Shown in pieces: positions 8,496-13,964 of a stretch of 14,188 nt of DNA. Below the pieces are notes generated by a model, which saw nothing but the letters and a program-made list of their open reading frames with translations, was not told the origin of the DNA and did not search any database. Made by a program: the position numbers and the translations under genes. This DNA comes from Oxalobacteraceae bacterium (GTDB taxonomy: Bacteria > Pseudomonadota > Gammaproteobacteria > Burkholderiales > Burkholderiaceae_D): assembly GCA_027485535.1 (NCBI GenBank), contig JAIXQV010000247.1, positions 1-14,188 on the forward strand, given 5' to 3'. The first letter of the stretch is position 1, and each line of letters starts with the position of its first letter.

Positions 8496-8502
8496 GCGCG
8501 CT

Positions 8503-9150
8503 ATGGCCAAGCAAGGCAAGCCGCATTCCGCCGAGACCACCGCGCCAACCGCGGGCCGCGTCGATTTTTTTCCGAACCTACCTGAATTACAGCTCGCCGA
8601 TCATTTTCTGATCGCGATGCCGTCCATGCTCGACCCGGTATTTGGTGGCACCGTGGTCTACCTCTGTGAACACAATAGCGACGGCGCACTGGGCATGATC
8701 ATCAACCGACCGACCGATATGACTATGGGCGTGTTGTTCGAGCGCCTCGAGTTGTCGCTCGAGATAGGTCCGCACGATATGTCGCGTTCCGGTAAGCCGG
8801 TCCTGTTTGGTGGTCCGGTTCAGGTTGAGCGTGGTTTTGTCTTGCATGCACCGCGTGAGCGCTACAGCTCGTCGCTGGTGGTGTCCGACGATGTGGTACT
8901 GACCACCTCGCGCGACGTACTTGAGCAAGCGGCGGCAGGCAATGGCCCGGATCGTTTGATCATCACGCTCGGTTGCGCTGGCTGGAGCGCGGGCCAGCTG
9001 GAAGAAGAAATTTTGCGCAATGGCTGGCTGACGGTAAAAGCCGATCCGGCGATTTTGTTTGAGGTGCCGATTGAAGAGCGCTTCTCGGCGGCGATGCACT
9101 TGCTCGGTTTTGATCCCTCTGATCTGGCGGGTGAGGCCGGCCATGCATGA
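8503..9150 (+). CDS. yqgE: YqgE/AlgH family protein (DUF179/UPF0301)
   Basis: This is a conserved protein of uncertain biochemical role. The family includes AlgH, named for an effect on alginate regulation in Pseudomonas. It has 215 residues, with family motifs ADHFLIAMPSMLDPVFGG and TVVYLCEHNSDGALGMIINR near the N-terminus, a central FGGPVQVERGFVLH, and LGCAGWSAGQLEEEI towards the end. The ATG at 8503 is chosen because upstream codons of the longer frame run antisense through the phrB start and look unconserved; another ATG at 8494 overlaps the -10 element. The protein carries about 33 residues before the conserved core, more than E. coli YqgE, which begins almost at the core. No Shine-Dalgarno site is visible. 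It is the first gene of the operon and its stop overlaps the ruvX start as ATGA. Pairing of yqgE with yqgF/ruvX is widespread in proteobacteria. Confidence 0.93.
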   Translation: MAKQGKPHSAETTAPTAGRVDFFPNLPELQLADHFLIAMPSMLDPVFGGTVVYLCEHNSDGALGMIINRPTDMTMGVLFERLELSLEIGPHDMSRSGKPVLFGGPVQVERGFVLHAPRERYSSSLVVSDDVVLTTSRDVLEQAAAGNGPDRLIITLGCAGWSAGQLEEEILRNGWLTVKADPAILFEVPIEERFSAAMHLLGFDPSDLAGEAGHA

Positions 9151-9536
9151 GCACCATCATTGCGTTTGACTTTGGCCTCAAGCGTATCGGCGTGGCAGTC
9201 GGCAATACCCTGTTGCGGCAGGCAACACCGCTGCCTGTGATCGTGGCTGGCAGTAACGATGATAAATTTGCCGCGATCAGTACGCTGCTGGAGGCTTGGC
9301 AGCCGGCGACGCTGGTGGTTGGTTTGCCCCTGCACCCTGACGGTGCCGAACATGAGATGACGGTACGCTGCCGACGTTTTGCGAACCAGCTGCATGGTCG
9401 TTACGATATCCCGGCGATTTTGGTCGACGAGCGTTACAGCTCTGCTGTGCTGCCGCAGCGACGCGGTGAGCATATTGATAGCGAAGCAGCAGCGCTGATC
9501 TTGCAACAATATTTTGATCAACATGAACCCAACTGA
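9147..9536 (+). CDS. ruvX: Putative pre-16S rRNA nuclease / Holliday junction resolvase-like YqgF
   Basis: This RNase H-fold nuclease family is implicated in 5' maturation of 16S rRNA and was earlier described as a Holliday junction resolvase homologue. The protein has 129 residues. Visible family motifs are Asp8 in IIAFDFGLKRIGVAVGN, LVVGLPLHPDG at 57-66, Asp94-Glu95 in VDERYSSA, and Asp111 in IDSEAAALILQQYF; Asp8, Glu95 and Asp111 would form the acidic active site. The segment between VDERYSS and IDSEAA is about ten residues, shorter than in the E. coli protein (138 residues overall), but the catalytic residues are intact. The start codon overlaps the yqgE stop by 4 bases and the 3' end overlaps pyrR by 14 bases, so expression is probably coupled. 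Confidence 0.92.
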   Translation: MSTIIAFDFGLKRIGVAVGNTLLRQATPLPVIVAGSNDDKFAAISTLLEAWQPATLVVGLPLHPDGAEHEMTVRCRRFANQLHGRYDIPAILVDERYSSAVLPQRRGEHIDSEAAALILQQYFDQHEPN

Positions 9537-10026
9537 ACTTGACGCCGAAGCTCTATACGCACAATTGGAAGCCCAAGTGCTATCCGGTTTGCTCGGCGCT
9601 AGCGAGGTCGCCGTGGTCGGTATCTACTCCGGTGGTGCCTGGCTGGCTGATCGCCTCGCGCGTCGTCTTGGTAGCACCGATATTGGCTACATCGATGTTT
9701 CGTTTTATAGAGATGATGTTGCCGAGCGCGGTTTGTCGGCAGAGGTGAAGCCGAGCCAGATTCCATTCGAGGTGGAAGGCGCCACGATTTTGCTGGTGGA
9801 TGACGTACTCTACACCGGTCGTACCACACGCGCCGCGATCAACACCTTGTTCGACTACGGACGTCCCGCGAAGATCATGCTCGCGGCACTGGTGGATCGG
9901 GGCGATCGCGAGCTACCGGTAGCTGCCGATTTTGTTGCGCACACGGTCACGCTCAGTAAACAGCAGCAACTGGTACTACATAAAGATAATGAGGGGCGCT
10001 TTCGCCTGACGGTGGATCATGTATAA
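9523..10026 (+). CDS. pyrR: PyrR: pyr regulator / uracil phosphoribosyltransferase family
   Basis: The PyrR family is a type I phosphoribosyltransferase that in Bacillus binds pyr mRNA to control attenuation and also makes UMP from uracil and PRPP. The protein has 167 residues from the ATG at 9523; a TTG at 9514 would add three residues. The PRPP-binding loop VDDVLYTGRT is at 92-101 with the adjacent acidic pair intact, and an N-terminal GIYSGGAWLADRL motif matches the family. The conserved DRGDRELPVAADFV segment follows. The gene overlaps ruvX by 14 bases and pyrB by 8, with no untranslated leader that could host an attenuator at either junction. It may therefore act on another transcript, on the operon's own mRNA in an undefined way, or only as a uracil salvage enzyme. 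The family call is secure; the regulatory role here is not. Confidence 0.93.
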   Translation: MNPTELDAEALYAQLEAQVLSGLLGASEVAVVGIYSGGAWLADRLARRLGSTDIGYIDVSFYRDDVAERGLSAEVKPSQIPFEVEGATILLVDDVLYTGRTTRAAINTLFDYGRPAKIMLAALVDRGDRELPVAADFVAHTVTLSKQQQLVLHKDNEGRFRLTVDHV

Positions 10027-10978
10027 CCCGCAACTCAATAAACACGGCGAATTGCAGCACTTGCTGACCCTGGAGGGTCTGCCCGCTTCAATCATCACCC
10101 GAATTCTGGATACAGCGGCTTCGTTTGTCAGTGTTAGCGACAGAGAAGTCAAAAAAGTGCCGCTGATGCGTGGCAAGAGTGTGTTCAATCTGTTTTTCGA
10201 GAACAGCACGCGCACCCGCACTACCTTCGAGATTGCCTCTACACGCTTGTCGGCGGATGTGATCAACCTGAATATTTCTGCGTCGTCAGCCAGCAAAGGC
10301 GAGTCGCTGCTCGACACCATCGACAACCTCTCCGCCATGCACGCCGATATGTTTGTGGTGCGGCATGCGCAATCGGGCGCGCCCTATTTAATCGCCAAAC
10401 ATCTGGTCGATACTGGGCAAGACCATGTGCATGTCGTGAACGCCGGCGATGGTCGTCATGCGCACCCGACCCAGGGTTTGCTCGACATGTACACCATCCG
10501 GCATTACAAAAAAGACTTCCATAATCTGACGGTGGCAATCGTCGGCGATATTCTGCATAGCCGGGTGGCGCGCTCCGATATTCACGGACTGACCACACTT
10601 GGTGTGCCCGAGGTGCGCGCCATCGGGCCGCGTACCTTGTTGCCATCCTCGCTTGAGCAAATGGGTCTGCGCGTGTTCAATGATATGAACGAGGGCCTCA
10701 AAGGCGTGGATGTCATCATCATGCTGCGCCTGCAAAACGAGCGTATGAAAGGCGCGCTGCTACCGTCGGCACAAGAGTATTTTAAAAGCTATGGCCTGAC
10801 GCCCGAGCGACTCGCACTGGCTAAACCTGATGCGATCGTGATGCATCCTGGTCCGATGAATCGCGGCGTCGAGATTGACTCTGCGGTGGCGGATGGTGCG
10901 CAGGCGGTGATTCTGCCGCAGGTGACATTTGGTATCGCGGTCAGAATGGCCGTTATGAGCATGCTGGCATCAGCATGA
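10019..10978 (+). CDS. pyrB: Aspartate carbamoyltransferase catalytic subunit
   Basis: It condenses carbamoyl phosphate with aspartate to give N-carbamoyl-aspartate, the first committed step of pyrimidine synthesis. The protein has 319 residues and all expected active-site motifs: STRTR at 63-67 (carbamoyl phosphate loop), SASSASKGES with Lys93 (the 80s loop), HPTQGLLD around 149-156, MLRLQNERM with Arg at about 237, and HPGPMNRGVEID around 276. The N-terminus is slightly longer than that of Bacillus PyrB. It overlaps pyrR by 8 bases (start ATG inside the last pyrR codons) and pyrC' by 4 bases. No pyrI regulatory-subunit gene is next to it; instead the neighbour encodes a dihydroorotase-like protein, the arrangement of Pseudomonas-type (class A) ATCase. 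Confidence 0.97.
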   Translation: MYNPQLNKHGELQHLLTLEGLPASIITRILDTAASFVSVSDREVKKVPLMRGKSVFNLFFENSTRTRTTFEIASTRLSADVINLNISASSASKGESLLDTIDNLSAMHADMFVVRHAQSGAPYLIAKHLVDTGQDHVHVVNAGDGRHAHPTQGLLDMYTIRHYKKDFHNLTVAIVGDILHSRVARSDIHGLTTLGVPEVRAIGPRTLLPSSLEQMGLRVFNDMNEGLKGVDVIIMLRLQNERMKGALLPSAQEYFKSYGLTPERLALAKPDAIVMHPGPMNRGVEIDSAVADGAQAVILPQVTFGIAVRMAVMSMLASA

Positions 10979-12279
10979 TGAGCACAAGCACCCCTATGAA
11001 TATCGAGATCAAGCATGGTCGCGTTATTGATCCGGCCAACGGCATCGACGCGATCAAGGATGTGTATATCGCAGATGGTCGTATCGCAGCGATCGGTCAA
11101 GCGCCTGCAGGTTTTCGTGCTGAGCACGTGATCGATGCTACTGGTTTGGTCGTGTCACCCGGCTTAGTCGATTTAAGTGCGCGCCTGCGCGAGCCGGGCT
11201 ATGAATATAAAGCGACGCTGGAGTCCGAATTAGATGCAGCGGTTGCCGGCGGCGTCACCAGTCTGTTGTGTCCACCCGATACTGATCCGGTTCTTGATGA
11301 GCCCGGTTTGGTCGAGATGCTGGTGCACCGTGCGCGTTTATTGAACCAGTCGCATGTCTACCCGCTGGGCGCATTGACCGTTGGCCTGAAGGGCAAAGAG
11401 CTCACCGAAATGGCCGAGCTGACTGAGGCTGGCTGTGTCGGTTTTGCACAGGCTGAGGAGCCAGTACAGGACACGACGGTGCTGCTGCGCGCGATGCAGT
11501 ACGCCAGTACCTTCGGCTACACCGTGTGGTTGCGCCCCCAAGATCCTTATCTTGGCAGAGGTGGTGTGGCGCATGCAGGTCCGCTGGCCTCGCGACTCGG
11601 TCTGTCCGGGGTGCCCGTGATCAGCGAAACCGTTGCCTTGCATACCGTATTTGAACTGATGCGTACAACGGGTGCCAAGGTGCATATTTGCCGAATCTCG
11701 TCGGCGGCCGGTATTGAATTGGTACGCACTGCGCGTGCCGAGGGCCTGCCAGTGACCTGCGACGTGAGCGCCCACCATATTCACCTGACCGACAATGACA
11801 TCGGGTTTTTCGATCCGAATGCGCGTGTTACACCGCCGCTGCGCAGTCAGCGCGACCGTGACGCTATCCGTGCTGCACTGATCGACGGCGCTATTGATGC
11901 GATTTGCTCCGATCACACGCCACTCGACGAAGAAGAGAAATTACTACCGTTTGGCGAAGCCTCTCCCGGCGCTACCGGACTCGAGTTGTTATTGTCGCTC
12001 GCGATCAAGTGGGCGCAGGACAGCGAAGCCAGCGGTGCCACGCTGAATGCGGCGATCGCGCGTATCACGTGTGAAGCGGCCCGTATCGCTGGTATCACAG
12101 CGGGTACTTTGTCGGTCGGTGGTGTCGCCGATGTCTGCGTGTTCGATCCGGCGGTACGTTGGAAGGTTGTGCCCGCCGCTTTCCGCAGTCAGGGTAAGCA
12201 CACGCCATTTCTAGGCTATGAGTTGCCGGGTCAGGTGAAGCACACCCTTGTCTCTGGCCGTATCGCCTTCAGCCGCTGA
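10975..12279 (+). CDS. pyrC': Non-catalytic dihydroorotase-like protein PyrC' (ATCase partner)
   Basis: The protein has 434 residues and the amidohydrolase fold of type I dihydroorotase from end to end: GRVIDPANGID, VIDATGLVVSPGLVDL, GGVTSLLCPPDTDPV, ICSDHTPLDEEEK, ITCEAARIAG and a C-terminal KHTPFLGYE. Most metal ligands are missing. The His-x-His after PGLVDL is Ser68-Ala69-Arg70; the bridging-Asp region reads FAQAEEPV (157-164) with no Asp; the next His position is Arg187 (TVWLRPQD); the following one is Arg240 (VHICRISS). Only Asp313 (SDHTP) remains. It should not hydrolyse dihydroorotate. In Pseudomonas, a similarly degenerate PyrC' encoded just after pyrB with a 4-base overlap is needed to assemble a dodecameric ATCase, and the same 4-base overlap is present here. 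I infer that role. Automatic annotation would probably say dihydroorotase. ATGs at 10978 and 10996 are alternative starts. Confidence 0.92.
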   Translation: MMSTSTPMNIEIKHGRVIDPANGIDAIKDVYIADGRIAAIGQAPAGFRAEHVIDATGLVVSPGLVDLSARLREPGYEYKATLESELDAAVAGGVTSLLCPPDTDPVLDEPGLVEMLVHRARLLNQSHVYPLGALTVGLKGKELTEMAELTEAGCVGFAQAEEPVQDTTVLLRAMQYASTFGYTVWLRPQDPYLGRGGVAHAGPLASRLGLSGVPVISETVALHTVFELMRTTGAKVHICRISSAAGIELVRTARAEGLPVTCDVSAHHIHLTDNDIGFFDPNARVTPPLRSQRDRDAIRAALIDGAIDAICSDHTPLDEEEKLLPFGEASPGATGLELLLSLAIKWAQDSEASGATLNAAIARITCEAARIAGITAGTLSVGGVADVCVFDPAVRWKVVPAAFRSQGKHTPFLGYELPGQVKHTLVSGRIAFSR

Positions 12280-12295
12280 TCATGGCAGGCACTTG

Positions 12296-13090
12296 ATGAA
12301 GTACTGGCGATTGACGCGCTTGGTCGTCCATTTACTGGTCGGTCTCGGTAAAGTAGCGCTGCTGTTTCCTGTTCTGAGCGCAGCAGGCCGTGAGCGCCGG
12401 GTACAGCGTTGGTCGCGCCAACTGGTGGCGATTTGTGGTGTCACCATGCGCTTCGATGAAGCACTGCAAAGCATGCCTGCTTCACCTGCGCTGATTATTT
12501 GTAATCATATTTCCTGGCTCGATATCTTCGTTATCAACACGCTGCACAGCTGCCGCTTTGTGGCGAAATCAGATATTCGTGGCTGGCCCTTGATTGGCTG
12601 GTTGTGCGAGCACACCGGTACGATCTTCATCGCACGTGGTCGTGCCCGCGATGTCCGGCGCATCTATGAGGGGCTGGTGAAAAGTATTCATGATGGCGAG
12701 CGCGTTGCGTTCTTCCCCGAGGGTACGACTGCGCCACAGGGATCGGTACTGCCATTCCACGCCAATTTGTTTGAGGCGGCAATTGAGGCCGAGGTGCCCG
12801 TACAGCCCTATGCGATTCGCTATGTTGATTCGGATGGTGGCTTGCACGACGCTGCGGATTTTGTCGGCGAGATGAGTTTCGTCGAAAGCGTGATCGCGAT
12901 CATGAACAGCGGCGGTATGACAGCTGAATTAGTCAGGTTACCGCCGATTTCAACGAATGGCGCGCACCGCCGTGATCTTGCGCAAGCAGCGCATAACGCC
13001 ATTGCTGGTGTGCTGCTGCCTAGCCCGGTGTCTGATGTTGTGGGCAATCCACCTGCAGCAAGTGGCTATCCGAAAGCCGCAGCGCACTGA
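12296..13090 (+). CDS. plsC: 1-acyl-sn-glycerol-3-phosphate acyltransferase (PlsC family)
   Basis: It transfers a fatty acyl group to lysophosphatidic acid to make phosphatidic acid at the inner membrane. The protein has 264 residues from the ATG at 12296. An N-terminal hydrophobic helix (about 8-30, LVVHLLVGLGKVALLFPVLS) is followed by the acyltransferase motifs: Asn70-His71-x4-Asp76 (NHISWLD, catalytic), TGTIFIARGR, Phe140-Pro-Glu-Gly-Thr (FFPEGTTAPQ) and VPVQPYAIRY. The longer in-frame TTG at 12248 lies inside pyrC' and is unlikely. The gap to pyrC' is 16 bases, so it is probably co-transcribed. The last ~24 codons, a hydrophilic Ala/Pro-rich tail, overlap the 3' end of apaH on the other strand. 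Family assignment is secure; the exact acceptor lipid (an ornithine- or other lyso-lipid is possible) is not certain. Confidence 0.9.
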   Translation: MKYWRLTRLVVHLLVGLGKVALLFPVLSAAGRERRVQRWSRQLVAICGVTMRFDEALQSMPASPALIICNHISWLDIFVINTLHSCRFVAKSDIRGWPLIGWLCEHTGTIFIARGRARDVRRIYEGLVKSIHDGERVAFFPEGTTAPQGSVLPFHANLFEAAIEAEVPVQPYAIRYVDSDGGLHDAADFVGEMSFVESVIAIMNSGGMTAELVRLPPISTNGAHRRDLAQAAHNAIAGVLLPSPVSDVVGNPPAASGYPKAAAH

Positions 13091-13838
13091 GCTTGCCGCC
13101 CCAGACGCAGCCACTGTCCAGGCCGAATAGATTTTCACGTTGCAAGATACCCAGCGTTGACCAGTGCCCGAATAGGACTGGTACATCGGCGGTCAGTCGA
13201 CCCGGAACATCGAACCACGGCATAAAGCCGGCGGGTGGCGCGCCCGGGCCTTCTTTGGTGTTGAATTCCATTTCGCCCTCAGCGCTACAAAAACGTAGGC
13301 GCGTGAGCGCATTCACGATACAGCGCAGGCGTTCATTTCCCGTTAGCGTATCCGACCAGCGAGCGGGTTGATTGCCATACATCGCGCGTAAAAAATCCAG
13401 CCAATCATCCGCTCGCAGGCGGGTCTCAACCTCGGCTGCGAGTGATAACACCTGCGCTGTGTGCCAATTGGGCAGAACGCCGGCATGTACTACCAGCCAG
13501 CCGTCTGCCATCAGCGCTAAGGGCTGATGGCGCAGCCAGTGGAGTAGCTCGTCGCGATCAGGCGCATTCAGGATGTCGGCGAGTGTGTCGCTGGCGGCCG
13601 GTGCGCGCACCCCATTAGCTGCCGCCAACAGGTGCAGATCATGGTTGCCCAACACGGTTCGGGCACGCGGGCCCATCCTCTTCACAGTCCTGAGGGTCTG
13701 CAGCGACGCTGGGCCACGGTTCACCAGATCACCGACAAATACCAGCTGTGCGCCAGCCGACAGCGCGTCAATCTGTTGCAGCAGGTGCGTCAACTCGGTA
13801 GCGCAGCCTTGTACATCGCCGATCGCAAATGTTTCCAT
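13020..13838 (-). CDS. apaH: Bis(5'-nucleosyl)-tetraphosphatase, symmetrical (ApaH)
   Basis: It hydrolyses diadenosine tetraphosphate (Ap4A) to two ADP and, in E. coli, removes Np4 caps from RNA. The protein has 272 residues from the ATG at 13836-13838, close to the ~280 of E. coli ApaH. Metallophosphatase motifs are intact: Asp8 in AIGDVQGC, Asp37 in FVGDLVNRGP, Asn65-His66-Asp67 in LGNHDLHLL, and WLVVHAGVLPNWH. The family's C-terminal signature GLDSGCVWGGKLSALRL is present. The ATG at 13877 would add 13 residues but overlaps the likely -10 element, and the family N-terminus METFAIGD fits the internal ATG, which has AAGGA just upstream. Its 3' end overlaps plsC by 71 bases in antiparallel orientation. 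Confidence 0.95.
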   Translation of the reverse strand: METFAIGDVQGCATELTHLLQQIDALSAGAQLVFVGDLVNRGPASLQTLRTVKRMGPRARTVLGNHDLHLLAAANGVRAPAASDTLADILNAPDRDELLHWLRHQPLALMADGWLVVHAGVLPNWHTAQVLSLAAEVETRLRADDWLDFLRAMYGNQPARWSDTLTGNERLRCIVNALTRLRFCSAEGEMEFNTKEGPGAPPAGFMPWFDVPGRLTADVPVLFGHWSTLGILQRENLFGLDSGCVWGGKLSALRLSDSHLLQVDCPQHQTPG

Positions 13839-13875
13839 GGTCCTTGAAAATCCCGGGAAATCTCTCAGAAGCGCC

Positions 13876-13881
13876 ATTGTA
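13876..13881 (-). promoter_or_regulatory. Candidate -10 element of apaH
   Basis: On the minus strand this reads TACAAT, five of six to the sigma-70 consensus. A start about 7 bases downstream would leave a leader of about 30 bases before the apaH ATG at 13838. No good -35 hexamer is visible at the usual distance. Confidence 0.35.
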
Positions 13882-13883
13882 GT

Positions 13884-13893
13884 GATTGCAATC
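13884..13893. promoter_or_regulatory. 10-bp perfect palindrome between apaH and rfbB promoters
   Basis: GATTGCAATC reads the same on both strands. It lies 2 bases from the candidate apaH -10 and covers the only plausible -35 region for rfbB, so a protein bound here could affect both genes. It is an operator candidate only; a chance palindrome is possible. Confidence 0.25.
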
Positions 13894-13910
13894 TGCTAGG
13901 GCGACTCACG

Positions 13911-13916
13911 TAAAAT
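13911..13916 (+). promoter_or_regulatory. Candidate -10 element of rfbB
   Basis: TAAAAT matches five of six consensus positions. A TTGCAA at 13886-13891 could act as a weak -35 with a long 19-base spacer. Transcription would start near 13922, giving a leader of about 43 bases that contains a small hairpin and a Shine-Dalgarno site. Confidence 0.4.
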
Positions 13917-13933
13917 GTCGGTTGTTCTGATTC

Positions 13934-13948
13934 TCGCTACCTTAGCGA
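13934..13948 (+). repeat. Small inverted repeat in the rfbB leader
   Basis: TCGCTA and TAGCGA form a perfect 6-bp stem around a 3-base loop. It is not followed by a T run, so it is not a terminator. It ends 6 bases before the Shine-Dalgarno site and could be an mRNA 5' hairpin or a protein-binding site. Confidence 0.3.
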
Positions 13949-13954
13949 ACTTGC

Positions 13955-13959
13955 AAGGG
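13955..13959 (+). promoter_or_regulatory. Shine-Dalgarno site of rfbB
   Basis: AAGGG lies 5 bases before the ATG at 13965. It supports this start, which also places the NAD-binding glycine motif at the very N-terminus, as in the family. Confidence 0.5.
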
Positions 13960-13964
13960 CCTAC

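Noticed and set aside
8341..8502. In-frame upstream extension of yqgE (54 extra residues)
   Set aside because: It runs antisense through the phrB start, lacks family similarity and precedes the likely promoter; the ATG at 8503 fits the conserved N-terminus.
8416..8526. Upstream extension of phrB by 37 residues
   Set aside because: The photolyase N-terminal strand begins immediately after the ATG at 8413-8415, and the extension overlaps the yqgE start and promoter.
8862..9524. Long minus-strand open frame opposite yqgE and ruvX (220 codons)
   Set aside because: Lies entirely antisense to two well-supported genes, has low-complexity Ser/Arg-rich composition and no recognisable domain; a codon-bias shadow.
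11338..11916. Minus-strand open frame of 192 codons inside pyrC'
   Set aside because: Antisense to a conserved protein, with no recognisable motifs.
10975..12279. Treating the dihydroorotase-like gene as a pseudogene
   Set aside because: The frame is full length with conserved fold motifs and a precise overlap with pyrB; only metal ligands are lost, which fits selection for a structural role.
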